NCBI GenBank assembly: GCA_033344895.1
Contig: JAWPMN010000001.1
Coordinates: 4,224,001 to 4,288,000 of the forward strand
DNA: 64,000 bases
Source of the DNA: Alphaproteobacteria bacterium
GTDB lineage: Bacteria; Pseudomonadota; Alphaproteobacteria; UBA8366; Aestuariispiraceae
Direction of reading: 5' to 3'
Below, in pieces: positions 44,838 to 53,617 of this stretch (position 1 is the stretch's first letter; each line of letters starts with the position of its first letter). The notes below the pieces were generated by a model, which did no database searches, was not told the origin of the DNA, and saw nothing but the letters and a program-made list of their open reading frames with translations. The translations under genes were made by a program, and so were the position numbers.

Positions 44838-45536
44838 CTAGGTCGGTTCGCTTTCATCGAGAAAGCCCAAATTGGCGAGGGCCGGCCGGACCATCTGGGC
44901 CGACGGCTTGCGTTTCGCGGCAAGGCTGAGGCGATCGATTTCCCCGACCAGCGCCCGTGCCGCGTCAAAGGTTCGGGGCATCCATGTCAGCAGTGAACGC
45001 ACAAGCTGTGGCGAAACCTGGATCCCCCGGTCATCAAACTGTTTGACCAGAACCGCCTGAAGGATCTCGTCGTCCGGCGCGCCCAACTCCAGCAAGGGCA
45101 CGGCCGCCAGTCTGGAGCGCATGTCCGCTGTACCAAAGGTCCATCGTGCCGGTGGTTCCCGAACCGCGATCAGCAGATGTCCTTTCCGCTCCCGCATCAT
45201 GTTCACCAGATGGAACAGACAATCCGGCTCGGCACAGCAATCGGCGTTATCCACCGCGACCGCCTTCGCCGCCCCGATCCGCTGGTCCAGTTCCGCAACC
45301 CGAAGGTCCGGCCCGTCCAGCCAAACAGCGTCGGCCGCCGTCGCCCAAACCGCGGTCAGATGAGATTTTCCGCTGCCGGGCGGTCCCCGCAGAACGGCGA
45401 CCGCATCCGACCAGTCCGGATAGCGGTCGACCCAGACCACGGCGGCCTCGTTGCAGGCGGCAACCAGAAAGTCTTCCCGCCCGGAGGCCGCGCGGAAAGG
45501 CAGATCGAACGGTATCTGGGATGGCTGGCCGATCAT
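44838..45536 (-). CDS. hdaA: DnaA-regulator HdaA-like protein
   Basis: 232-aa AAA+ DnaA-like protein without the DNA-binding domain. The N terminus carries a beta-clamp-binding type motif (GQPSQIPFDLPFRA). The P-loop is VLRGPPGSGKSHLTAVWA, and there is a degenerate Walker B region (AVAVDNADCCAEPDCLFHL) and sensor region (RSRLAAVPLLELGAPDDEIL). With the replicative clamp it promotes DnaA-ATP hydrolysis after initiation. Its start overlaps the DUF2066 stop by four bases. The SDR gene lies 18 bases downstream. Confidence 0.9.
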   Translation of the reverse strand: MIGQPSQIPFDLPFRAASGREDFLVAACNEAAVVWVDRYPDWSDAVAVLRGPPGSGKSHLTAVWATAADAVWLDGPDLRVAELDQRIGAAKAVAVDNADCCAEPDCLFHLVNMMRERKGHLLIAVREPPARWTFGTADMRSRLAAVPLLELGAPDDEILQAVLVKQFDDRGIQVSPQLVRSLLTWMPRTFDAARALVGEIDRLSLAAKRKPSAQMVRPALANLGFLDESEPT

Positions 45537-46711
45537 CGACGGGTCAGGGTCCAGGTCTCTCCGTCATCGCCCGGCGCCAATGCAAGGGCCACACGGGCGA
45601 AAGCACGACCCAACCGGTCGGTATCGCCGATATAGTCGATTTCCAGTACCGCATGGGATGTGGCCAGTTCGGACAGGCGCCAGGACTTGATCGGGGCAAC
45701 ACTGCCGAGGGAAGCCCGAATCTTCAGCCAATCCTCCAGACCGGTGAGGCCGACACGGGCCGTCAGCTTGGACGCTTCCTGATCGAAGCGGAGGATGTTC
45801 TCACCTTTCCAGCGTGCCTCCATGGCTTCCAAAGTCATGGATGCGGCCGCGAAGAGCTGTGCCGCACGCGATGTCGGGTCGCCCTCGCCTTGCGCGCCGT
45901 CCTCCTCCTTGGCCAGCAGAATACCGGCGCGTTCGGTCAATGCCTCATCGCTGAAACGCAGAAGGTCGGGCTGCCCCGGCCATCCCGCGCCAAAAGTCGC
46001 AAGTTCGACCAAGATGCCGCCCTCCGCCGCGAAGGTCGCGATCGGAATGGCCACCGCACCGGCGCGATAGCGTCCGGCAATGGCATTGATGCCGGCCGGA
46101 TCGACGCTGACGGCGCGCTGGGCATCAATGGCACCGATATCGCCCAGGTCACCCAGGGGCACGGTAAACGGCACGACGGTCCCATTCTCGTCCAGGCGCC
46201 ACCAGGCATCGAGCCAGGGATTCGTGTCGGACCAGAGCTGGTCTCCGTTCTCGTCCCGAAAAATCGGAAGGATGACGGCCAGCGGACTTGGATTGCCGAG
46301 ATAGGCGGTTCCGCTGCGCTGCAGGTAACGATTCACCTCGTCCGGCTGGAAGCGCACGGTCAGTGTCGCGATATAGCGGCCGCCACCGAACTTTTCGGCG
46401 CTGAAGGACATGTCGCGAATCAGGAACTCCAATCGCTCGTCATCCGGTATCGGCGGCGCCTCGCCCGCCAGCGTCAGGCGCGCCATCATCTCCTGAAACG
46501 CGGCGCGTTTGGCCTTCGCGACCCCGACCTGCTTGGCCTGCAGTTCGCTGGAAGCCGTCTCGTCCACCTCGATGCCCGAAACGGCATAGAGGTCCTGCGC
46601 CTCGGCCCCTTTCGGCGGTCCTGAAAGGCAAAATGCCAGAACCAGCACCGAGAGAAGCCCGACAGCGGGGATTTTCCGGGTCAAAAACGGGGATTGGGGC
46701 CGTTCGGCCAT
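45533..46711 (-). CDS. DUF2066 exported protein
   Basis: 392-aa protein with an N-terminal signal or anchor (VGLLSVLVLAFCLSGPPKG, Ala-rich cleavage region near AEAQ) followed by a DUF2066 region (YAVSGIEVDETASSELQAKQ, EFLIRDMSFSAEKFGGGRYI, ATLTVRFQPDEVNRYLQ). The function is unknown. It typically sits next to hda and purM in alphaproteobacteria and does so here: ATGA overlap with hdaA and divergent from purM across about 60 bases. Confidence 0.88.
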   Translation of the reverse strand: MAERPQSPFLTRKIPAVGLLSVLVLAFCLSGPPKGAEAQDLYAVSGIEVDETASSELQAKQVGVAKAKRAAFQEMMARLTLAGEAPPIPDDERLEFLIRDMSFSAEKFGGGRYIATLTVRFQPDEVNRYLQRSGTAYLGNPSPLAVILPIFRDENGDQLWSDTNPWLDAWWRLDENGTVVPFTVPLGDLGDIGAIDAQRAVSVDPAGINAIAGRYRAGAVAIPIATFAAEGGILVELATFGAGWPGQPDLLRFSDEALTERAGILLAKEEDGAQGEGDPTSRAAQLFAAASMTLEAMEARWKGENILRFDQEASKLTARVGLTGLEDWLKIRASLGSVAPIKSWRLSELATSHAVLEIDYIGDTDRLGRAFARVALALAPGDDGETWTLTRR

Positions 46712-46762
46712 TGCAAATGGCTCCCTTTTGGATAATGTCCCGCCCGTTATAGCCGCCGAGAC

Positions 46763-46776
46763 AGGAGGGCGCCATA
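46763..46776 (+). promoter_or_regulatory. Shine-Dalgarno and ATA start of purM
   Basis: AGGAGG at 46763-46768 is a full-strength ribosome-binding site. Five bases later comes ATA (46774-46776), in frame with the conserved PurM N terminus. The frame has a TAG at 46750 and contains no ATG, GTG or TTG before the TTG at 46906. Confidence 0.75.
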
Positions 46777-47841
46777 TCTCAGGACATTAAAAGAAGCGGT
46801 CTTACCTACGCCGATGCGGGCGTCGATATCGACGCTGGCAACAGGCTGGTCGACCGGATCAAACCGCTCGCCAAGGCGACCGCTCGCCCCGGCTCGGATG
46901 CCGGTTTGGGCGGGTTCGGCGCGTTCTTCGACCTGAAGGGCGCCGGTTTCAAGGATCCCTTGCTGGTATCCGGCACCGATGGTGTCGGCACCAAGCTCAA
47001 GATCGCGATCGATAGCGGCATTCACAACACCGTCGGCATCGACCTTGTTGCTATGTGCGTAAACGATCTCGTGGTTCAAGGGGCAGAGCCGCTTTTCTTC
47101 CTCGACTATTTCGGCTGCGGGAAACTGTCGGTCGATGTCGGAGAACAGGTTGTCGCGGGCATTGCCGAAGGCTGCAAGCTGGCAGGGTGCGCCCTGATCG
47201 GCGGAGAAACCGCCGAAATGCCGGGCATGTATCCGGACGGCGAATATGATCTGGCGGGCTTTGCCGTCGGCGCCGTCGAGCGCGACGAGGTGATCACCGG
47301 TGAAAAGGTTTCCGAAGGCGATGTCCTGATCGGTGTTGCATCCAGCGGCGTCCATTCGAACGGCTTCAGCCTGGTCCGAAAGATCATGACCCTCGATGCG
47401 TTGACCTTCGCCTCGCCCTGCCCCTGGGACACGGCCAAGTCGATGGGTGAGGCCCTCCTGGAACCGACACGAATCTACATCCGGTCGGCTCTTGCAGCGA
47501 TCAAGGCAGCCGAAGGCGGCGTCCATGGCATCGTGCATGTCACCGGCGGCGGCTTTTTCGAGAACATCCCACGCATCCTGCCCGACGATATGGGGGTCAG
47601 TGTCGATGTGAATGCCTGGAAGCGTTCCCCGGTATTCGAATGGATCGCGGAAGCCGGTGGCGTCGCCCCGCATGAGATGTTCCGCACCTTCAACTGCGGC
47701 ATCGGCCTGATTCTGTGTGTCGACGCCGGCAAGGCCGACATGGTCCTGACGACACTGGCGAATGAGGGCGAAACGGCCTGTGTCATCGGGACTGTCGCCC
47801 CCCGCGACGTCGTTGGACGTCCGGTCGCGCTCAACCTGTAG
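46774..47841 (+). CDS. purM: Phosphoribosylformylglycinamidine cyclo-ligase, apparent ATA start
   Basis: About 355-aa AIR synthetase, step five of purine synthesis. From ATA 46774 the frame reads (M)[20 protein letters not shown], then [19 protein letters not shown], matching the invariant PurM N terminus. It continues through [47 protein letters not shown] and [15 protein letters not shown]. Starting at the first conventional codon (TTG 46906) would delete 44 conserved residues. Either this is a rare ATA start with perfect AGGAGG, or a base error changed ATG to ATA. It forms a unit with purN. Confidence 0.93.
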   Translation: MSQDIKRSGLTYADAGVDIDAGNRLVDRIKPLAKATARPGSDAGLGGFGAFFDLKGAGFKDPLLVSGTDGVGTKLKIAIDSGIHNTVGIDLVAMCVNDLVVQGAEPLFFLDYFGCGKLSVDVGEQVVAGIAEGCKLAGCALIGGETAEMPGMYPDGEYDLAGFAVGAVERDEVITGEKVSEGDVLIGVASSGVHSNGFSLVRKIMTLDALTFASPCPWDTAKSMGEALLEPTRIYIRSALAAIKAAEGGVHGIVHVTGGGFFENIPRILPDDMGVSVDVNAWKRSPVFEWIAEAGGVAPHEMFRTFNCGIGLILCVDAGKADMVLTTLANEGETACVIGTVAPRDVVGRPVALNL

Positions 47842-47849
47842 CGCCTTCG

Positions 47850-48509
47850 ATGGCTGTTGAGGATCAACGTCCCTGTGTTGCGGTGCTCGCTTCTGGCGGC
47901 GGCACCAATCTTCAGGCGCTTATCGACGCAGCGCAGGACCCGGGGTTTCCGTCACGGATCGGTCTGGTCCTGACCAACGTGCCGGGCGCCTATTGCCTGG
48001 AACGGGCCAGGGCCGCCAACATTCCGGGTGCCGTCGTGGATCACCGCGACTATCCGGACCGGCCCGCATTCGAGGCCGCGGTCGATCTGACCCTGCGCGA
48101 ATACGGTGCCGAATATGTCTGTCTCGCCGGCTTCATGCGGATTCTGACGGAAGGATTCGTGGAAGCCTGGCACGACCGCATGCTGAACATCCATCCCTCC
48201 CTGCTGCCCAGGTACAAGGGACTGCACACCCACCGCCGCGCCCTGGAATCCGGCGACGAGATGCATGGCTGCACGGTGCATCTGGTTCGCCCTGCCCTGG
48301 ACGACGGGCCGCTGATCCTGCAGGCCGAAGTCCCGATACTGCCCGGCGACAGTGAGGACACGCTGCAGCAGCGGGTGCTCAGCCGGGAGCACGTGATCTT
48401 TCCGCAAGCCCTCGCGCTCGTGACCGCCGGACGGGTCGAGGTCAGCGGGTCGGAGACACGTATCGACGGTCAGCCCGGCCCGTTGCGCCTGCCATGGACG
48501 GATGACTGA
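47850..48509 (+). CDS. purN: Phosphoribosylglycinamide formyltransferase
   Basis: 219-aa GART transformylase, step three of purine synthesis, using 10-formyl-THF. VAVLASGGGTNLQALIDAA is the phosphate-binding N terminus. The catalytic Asn/His are in MLNIHPSLLPRYKGLHTH, and the Asp in VHLVRPALDDGPLILQ. It starts eight bases after purM, the standard purMN pair. Confidence 0.97.
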   Translation: MAVEDQRPCVAVLASGGGTNLQALIDAAQDPGFPSRIGLVLTNVPGAYCLERARAANIPGAVVDHRDYPDRPAFEAAVDLTLREYGAEYVCLAGFMRILTEGFVEAWHDRMLNIHPSLLPRYKGLHTHRRALESGDEMHGCTVHLVRPALDDGPLILQAEVPILPGDSEDTLQQRVLSREHVIFPQALALVTAGRVEVSGSETRIDGQPGPLRLPWTDD

Positions 48510-48613
48510 CCAACTACATGGAATCTTGAGCGCCGCGCGGGTTTGAGTAAACTGTGCGGCAGATGCATGAACCGCTGGCCGCTGTGCCGGCATAGGGGGA
48601 AAGGGCTTTAAAC

Positions 48614-48748
48614 ATGGACGACATGGAATTCAGCAAAGCGCCGCGCGCCAACCTGGACACTTGGGATGGGCTCAAAAAGACGATCACCTGGTCCAGCGTT
48701 GCCATTGTAATCGTGCTGGCGATTATGGCCGCGACACTGACCGGCTGA
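48614..48748 (+). CDS. aa3-type cytochrome c oxidase subunit IV (small)
   Basis: 44-aa single-span membrane protein: MDDMEFSKAPRANLDTWDGL followed by KKTITWSSVAIVIVLAIMAA and TLTG. This matches the bacterial aa3 oxidase subunit IV family (PF07835), where a short cytoplasmic segment with a W-x2-(L/F)-x2-x-T-x-W pattern precedes one helix. It packs at the oxidase periphery and is not catalytic. It lies downstream of purN, away from any cox genes in the window, and is followed by a terminator. Confidence 0.82.
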   Translation: MDDMEFSKAPRANLDTWDGLKKTITWSSVAIVIVLAIMAATLTG

Positions 48749-48775
48749 CCCGTTTGGGACAATCCGGACACGAAA

Positions 48776-48799
48776 AAAGGCGCCGTCACCGGCGCCTTT
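48776..48799. terminator. Bidirectional rho-independent terminator
   Basis: AAAGGCGCCG (48776-48785) and CGGCGCCTTT (48790-48799) form a perfect 10-base stem with a TCAC loop. A-runs and T-runs on either side serve both the purMN/subunit IV unit and the convergent ndk. Confidence 0.92.
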
Positions 48800-48827
48800 C
48801 TCGTATCTGCACGGTGAACCGCCCGGC

Positions 48828-49250
48828 TTAGCCGACGATTTCCTTACCCGCGAAGAAGTATGCAATTTCGATCGCCGCGTTTTCCGGCGAATCCGAACCG
48901 TGCACCGAGTTGGCTTCGACCGATTCGCCATACAGCTTGCGGATCGTACCTTCGTCGGCGTTGGCCGGGTTGGTGGCGCCCATCACTTCGCGGTTTTTCA
49001 GGATGGCGTTTTCACCTTCCAGCACCTGAACAACAACCGGGCCCGAGGTCATGAACTTGACCAGGTCCGGAAAGAAAGAGCGTTCCTTGTGCACACCGTA
49101 GAAGGTTTCGGCCTGCTCCTGGGTCATGCGGATGCGCTTCTGCGCGACGATGCGCAGGCCGGCGTCTTCCAGCATGGCGTTGATTTTGCCGGTCAGGTTG
49201 CGACGGGTCGCGTCCGGCTTAATGATCGAAAACGTGCGTTCCAGAGCCAT
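48828..49250 (-). CDS. ndk: Nucleoside diphosphate kinase
   Basis: 140-aa enzyme transferring gamma-phosphate between nucleotides. Signatures are [20 protein letters not shown] at the N terminus and the active His117 in [16 protein letters not shown]. The start ATG 49250 is standard; the longer frame upstream is non-coding. It converges with the aa3 subunit IV gene over a shared terminator, and is divergent from the ABC-F gene. Confidence 0.98.
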   Translation of the reverse strand: MALERTFSIIKPDATRRNLTGKINAMLEDAGLRIVAQKRIRMTQEQAETFYGVHKERSFFPDLVKFMTSGPVVVQVLEGENAILKNREVMGATNPANADEGTIRKLYGESVEANSVHGSDSPENAAIEIAYFFAGKEIVG

Positions 49251-49465
49251 GATATCTCTTCGCCCCTCTTGGTCGGGCCGCCGGTCGCGGTCCCTCGTTG
49301 TATCCCATAATCTGTTCAAGCCGCCGGCCGCCGCCACTCGGGCGGCCAGTTGCGGCGCGGGCGCCTTATAGACGGATGCCCCTCGGGCTTCAAGCCCGGC
49401 GTCCCGCCGCCACCAGCCCCGTGCGAGATTTGCAACAGGACCGGAAAGTGCTAATCCGGCGCATC

Positions 49466-51349
49466 ATGTTGAGAATAGACGATGTCACCTATCGCGTCGG
49501 CGGGCGCACGCTTCTGGACGGCGCCTCGGCGACGGTGCCCGACGGCCACCGTGTCGGTCTGGTCGGGCCCAATGGGGCCGGCAAAACCACCCTGCTGCGT
49601 CTGATCGCCGGAGAGATTTCAGTCGATTCCGGGGAAATCGCGACCGGCAACCGTGATCGTATCGGCACCGTGGCGCAGGAAGCTCCCGACGGCAGCGTGA
49701 CGCCGCTGCAGACCGTCCTGACATCGGACCCGGAACTGGCCGCCCTGCGCGACGCAGCGGCCAGCGACGAGGTACGAGACGATATCGGTGAAATTCATGC
49801 CCGCCTGATCGATCTGGACGGACACAGGGCGGAAGCCCGCGCGGCACGGATTCTGGACGGGCTGGGCTTCGACGATGCAGCCCAGAACCGCCCCCTGTCG
49901 ACCTTCTCCGGTGGCTGGAAGATGCGGGTATCGCTCGCCTGCGCCCTGTTCCGGGAACCGGAAATCCTGCTGCTCGACGAGCCGACCAACCACCTGGACC
50001 TGGAAGCGGCGCTGTGGCTGGAAAGCTATCTGTCGCGCTATCCCCGTACCCTGATCATCGTCAGCCATGATCGTGGCTTCCTGAACCGCATCCCGACGGC
50101 GATCCTGCATCTCGAGGGCGGCCGGTTGAACTTCTATTCGGGCGGCTATGATCGGTTCGAACGTACGCGCGCCGAAAAACAGGCACGTCAAACGGCGCTC
50201 TACGCCAAACAGCAGGAACAGCGTCGCCATATCCAGGCCTTCGTCGACCGCTTCCGCTACAAGGCGTCCAAGGCCCGCCAGGCACAGTCCCGCCTGAAGA
50301 TGCTGGAGCGCATGGAGCCGATCGCCAGCGTCACGGACGATCACACGGTCAGTTTCCAGCTGCCGAAGCCGGACATTCTGCCGCCACCGATCATCACCCT
50401 GGAAGATGTCTCCGCCGGTTACGATCCGGAAAACCCGGTGCTCAGGCGTCTCAACCTGCGCATCGACATGGACGACCGGATCGCGCTTCTGGGGGCGAAC
50501 GGCAACGGCAAGACCACCCTGCTGCGTCTGCTCTCCGATCGTCTGAAAGCGGGCAGCGGCGCCTTGCGCCGTTCCTCCAAGCTGGAGGTCGGTTATTTCG
50601 CGCAGAACCAGATGGAAGAACTGTCGCCGAACCGCAGTCCGGTCGAGGAACTGCAGGCGTTGGAGCCGATGGCGGTTGAAGAGAAGCTGCGATCCCATCT
50701 CGGTCGGTTCGGCTTTCCGCAGGGCAAGGCCGACACCAAGATCGGAAGCCTGTCCGGTGGTGAGAAGGCGCGGCTCTCGCTCGCCGTCATCTGTCGGCGC
50801 CGTCCGCAGTTGCTGCTGCTGGACGAACCGACGAACCACCTGGACATCGACGCCCGACAGGCACTGATCCATGCCTTGGCCGAGTATGAAGGCGCCGTCA
50901 TCGTCGTCAGCCACGACATGCATCTGGTGGAAGCCACGGCGGACCGGCTCATCCTGGTCGAAGGTGGCACCATTGCGCCATTTGACGGCGACGTCTCGGA
51001 TTACCGCCGCCATCTGCTGGAACAGCGCCGGGCGGCAGCGAATGACGGCCCGCCGAAACAGAAGGCGCAGGACGACAAGAAGCCCGACCGCCGCAGCCGC
51101 GCGGAAGCCCGCGCGAAGCTGGCCCCCCTGCGCAAGGCGGCCGAGGGGCTGGAGGCGCAACTGGAGAAGCTCAGCGCGGAACGCGCCCGGATCGATGTCA
51201 AACTGGCGGATCCGGCCCTTTATGCAGGGGACGGTGCCGGTGTCGCCGATCTGACAAAGGCGGCGTCTGACCTGGATCGGGCGATTGCCAGAACGGAAGA
51301 CGCCTGGCTGCAGGCACAGGACGCGCTGGAGCGGGCGGAACAGACCTAA
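49466..51349 (+). CDS. ABC-F family ATPase (Uup/YheS/EttA type)
   Basis: 627-aa soluble protein with two ABC domains and no membrane part. Domain 1: Walker A GLVGPNGAGKTTLLRLIAGE (residues 31-50) and signature STFSGGWKMR with LLLDEPTNHLDLEAALW. Domain 2: LLGANGNGKTTLLRLLSD and IGSLSGGEKARLSLAVI. A PtIM-type linker joins them and a charged C-terminal coiled coil follows, as in Uup. ABC-F proteins act on the ribosome rather than in transport. ATG 49466 (MLRIDDVTY) is the start. Confidence 0.93.
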   Translation: MLRIDDVTYRVGGRTLLDGASATVPDGHRVGLVGPNGAGKTTLLRLIAGEISVDSGEIATGNRDRIGTVAQEAPDGSVTPLQTVLTSDPELAALRDAAASDEVRDDIGEIHARLIDLDGHRAEARAARILDGLGFDDAAQNRPLSTFSGGWKMRVSLACALFREPEILLLDEPTNHLDLEAALWLESYLSRYPRTLIIVSHDRGFLNRIPTAILHLEGGRLNFYSGGYDRFERTRAEKQARQTALYAKQQEQRRHIQAFVDRFRYKASKARQAQSRLKMLERMEPIASVTDDHTVSFQLPKPDILPPPIITLEDVSAGYDPENPVLRRLNLRIDMDDRIALLGANGNGKTTLLRLLSDRLKAGSGALRRSSKLEVGYFAQNQMEELSPNRSPVEELQALEPMAVEEKLRSHLGRFGFPQGKADTKIGSLSGGEKARLSLAVICRRRPQLLLLDEPTNHLDIDARQALIHALAEYEGAVIVVSHDMHLVEATADRLILVEGGTIAPFDGDVSDYRRHLLEQRRAAANDGPPKQKAQDDKKPDRRSRAEARAKLAPLRKAAEGLEAQLEKLSAERARIDVKLADPALYAGDGAGVADLTKAASDLDRAIARTEDAWLQAQDALERAEQT

Positions 51350-51414
51350 CGACTGCCCGTCCGCGCGACAAAGAAAGTTTCAGAGGTCCAAGCCGGACCG
51401 GGGAGAAATTGTAC

Positions 51415-52533
51415 ATGAAGGCACTGGACGGCCTCCTGGTCATATCCATCGAACAAGCTGTGGCGGCGCCCTATTGTTCCTCTCGTCTTGCCGATGCCGG
51501 CGCACGGGTGATCAAGATCGAACGGCCGGAGGGCGATTTTGCCCGGCGATACGACAAGCTGGCCAAAGGCGAGAGCGCCTACTTCGTCTGGCTAAATCGC
51601 GGCAAGGAATCTGCAGCCCTGAACATCAAGGACGAAGACGACAAGGCTCTGCTGGACGCGATGATCGCGAAAGCCGATATCGTCATTCAGAATCTGGCCC
51701 CAGGTGCCGCCTCGCGCGCCGGATTTGGCTCCGCGGAACTGCGCGCGGCGCGCCCGGAGCTGATCTGTGTAGACATCTCCGGATATGGTCAGAGCGGTCC
51801 CTATCGCGACATGAAGGCTTACGACCTGCTGGTCCAGGCCGAAACCGGGCTGTGTTCGGTTACAGGCACACCCGACAGCCCCGGCCGGGTCGGGGTTTCC
51901 GTCTGCGACATCGCCTGTGGCATGTATGCCTATCAGGCCATTCTGGAGGCCCTGATCCTGCGCGGACGCACCGGCGAGGGCCGGACCATCGAGGTTTCCC
52001 TGTTCGGCGGCATGGCCGACTGGATGACGGTTCCTTTCCTGCAGCATGTCTATGGCGGCGTGACCCCGGGCCGGGTCGGCCTGAACCATCCGACCATTGC
52101 CCCCTATGGCGCCTATCCCTGCAGCGACGGCATCCCCGTCCTGTTCTCGATCCAGAACGAGCGGGAATGGCAGCGGCTCTGCGCCGATGTTCTGGGCAAT
52201 GCGGCATTGGCAGCCGACCCGCGCTTTGCGGATAACGATGCGCGGGTTGCAAACCGGGCCGCCCTGAACGCCGAAATCGGCGCGGTTTTCACCGCCGCCC
52301 CCGCCGCAGAGATCGCGAAACGCCTGAATGCCGCCGCCATCGCCTATGGGATGCTGAACGACATGGCGGGGCTGGCCGACCATCCGCAGCTGCGCAAATA
52401 CCCGGTGACCATTCCGAACGGCGACACAGTCGACCTGATCGCCCCGCCCGCCTACTGGCAAGGTCAGGACGAAAGTTTCGCCCGCGTTCCGGGCGTCGGG
52501 GAAAACACAGATGCACTGCGAGCCGAGTTCTAA
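51415..52533 (+). CDS. Class III CoA-transferase (CaiB/BaiF family)
   Basis: 372-aa CoA-transferase moving CoA between acyl acids. LDGLLVISIEQAVAAPYCSS starts the protein; the CoA-site segment reads GARVIKIERPEGDFARRYD. The catalytic Asp165 falls in VSVCDIACGMYAYQ, and the LFGGMADWM region follows. ATG 51415 has GGGGAG nine bases upstream. The acid substrate is unknown. It stands alone, downstream of the ABC-F gene. Confidence 0.92.
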   Translation: MKALDGLLVISIEQAVAAPYCSSRLADAGARVIKIERPEGDFARRYDKLAKGESAYFVWLNRGKESAALNIKDEDDKALLDAMIAKADIVIQNLAPGAASRAGFGSAELRAARPELICVDISGYGQSGPYRDMKAYDLLVQAETGLCSVTGTPDSPGRVGVSVCDIACGMYAYQAILEALILRGRTGEGRTIEVSLFGGMADWMTVPFLQHVYGGVTPGRVGLNHPTIAPYGAYPCSDGIPVLFSIQNEREWQRLCADVLGNAALAADPRFADNDARVANRAALNAEIGAVFTAAPAAEIAKRLNAAAIAYGMLNDMAGLADHPQLRKYPVTIPNGDTVDLIAPPAYWQGQDESFARVPGVGENTDALRAEF

Positions 52534-52595
52534 CTGGCCGCTAGCAACTATCGGCTGTAGAACAGCCAAGTCAGGCTAAAAATTGGTGACTCTTG

Positions 52596-53171
52596 ATGGT
52601 AGGTCTCACACTCGGGCGTGTTTGCGTCTTGCTGGGTATCACCTTTTGCGCACCCGATCGGCTCGACCAAACATCCGAGTTCATGTTCGAGCGTTGCGTC
52701 GCAGGAATGGAGAAAAAACAGACCCCGGACTATCGGGGACTGAAGCAGATGCCTGCCGACTATACAGAGCATCGTTACGCCGATCATGGCGATTTGAGTT
52801 GGATCAGCAACGAGTACCCAATTCTATTGGTATACACTGAGAAGGTAGTCGGAGACCTGACTCTTCGTGGCTGTCTCGTCGAGCATTCAACACTTCTGCA
52901 CGACCCACTGGATTACCAATTGTCCGAACTAGCCGCTATTTTCGATCGCTGGGCCGACAAACAAATTGCCGATGGTCGCTACGTGGCACGTTCGCTTTGT
53001 GGACCGAACAACTACGGTTGGGCGAGAGTTATCAAGAGTACATTTCGTCAGAGCAACGGAACAGTGCTGCATGTCTCCATGTTTATGCAAACACCGGAAC
53101 TGGACGACTTTGTTTTCTTCTATGCGACCGAAGTTCCGGCAGACACACCGGACTGTCGGGAGTCCGAATAG
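52596..53171 (+). CDS. Uncharacterised AT-richer protein, possibly exported
   Basis: 191 aa with no family I recognise. The N terminus (MVGLTLGRVCVLLGITFCAP) resembles a signal sequence without a proper lipobox. The rest is hydrophilic with several Cys and mixed beta content (SWISNEYPILLVYTEKVVGD, VLHVSMFMQTPELDDFVFFY). GC is visibly lower and codon choice is unlike the neighbours, suggesting recent acquisition. The start may be TTG 52593 or ATG 52596. The region 52534-52595 holds nothing else. Confidence 0.6.
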   Translation: MVGLTLGRVCVLLGITFCAPDRLDQTSEFMFERCVAGMEKKQTPDYRGLKQMPADYTEHRYADHGDLSWISNEYPILLVYTEKVVGDLTLRGCLVEHSTLLHDPLDYQLSELAAIFDRWADKQIADGRYVARSLCGPNNYGWARVIKSTFRQSNGTVLHVSMFMQTPELDDFVFFYATEVPADTPDCRESE

Positions 53172-53198
53172 ACTGTCAGCCGAGGACGTTCTGTTGAT

Positions 53199-53615
53199 TC
53201 AGGCGAATGCGGACAGTTTTTCGCGTACTTCTTCCGGGATCGCCATCGGCGTCGGGCCGGTCATGTCCATGCAGACCCCGACCGTGTCATAGATCGCGCG
53301 GACCCGGTCATCTTCTGCCCCCAGCATGGTGACCCTGTAGCCGACGGATTTTCCGCCGATCCGGCTGACGGTGATTTCGAAGCGCAGGGCCGTGCCGCGT
53401 TTCACGGGCTCCACGACGTCAAGTGTCGCGGTGGCAGAATAGGTCGACCGGTTGATGCTGCGCCGGGCTTCGGCCCCGATCCCGACCTCGTCGAGGAAAT
53501 AGTCCGACGCCCGGTCGCAGGTGCGGTAGTAGAAAAAGGACAGGGCCATGCCGTGCTCGTCGAACTGCCCTGGTTCGTCCGCGATGAAATCGCCGTCTAT
53601 CTGCAATGCCGCCAT
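53199..53615 (-). CDS. Hotdog-fold acyl-CoA thioesterase (4HBT type)
   Basis: 138-aa hotdog protein: FDEHGMALSFFYYRTCDRAS with the probable catalytic Asp region, then TATLDVVEPVKRGTALRFEI and SVGYRVTMLG. Single-domain thioesterases of this type hydrolyse acyl-CoA. Start ATG 53615 is two bases after the ABC ATPase stop, so it is the last gene of the ABC-importer unit. Its link to transport is unclear. Confidence 0.78.
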   Translation of the reverse strand: MAALQIDGDFIADEPGQFDEHGMALSFFYYRTCDRASDYFLDEVGIGAEARRSINRSTYSATATLDVVEPVKRGTALRFEITVSRIGGKSVGYRVTMLGAEDDRVRAIYDTVGVCMDMTGPTPMAIPEEVREKLSAFA

Positions 53616-53617
53616 GG

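Noticed and set aside
46906-47841. TTG 46906 as the start of purM
   Set aside because: It would remove 44 residues including the invariant [13 protein letters not shown] segment and has no matching Shine-Dalgarno, unlike ATA 46774.
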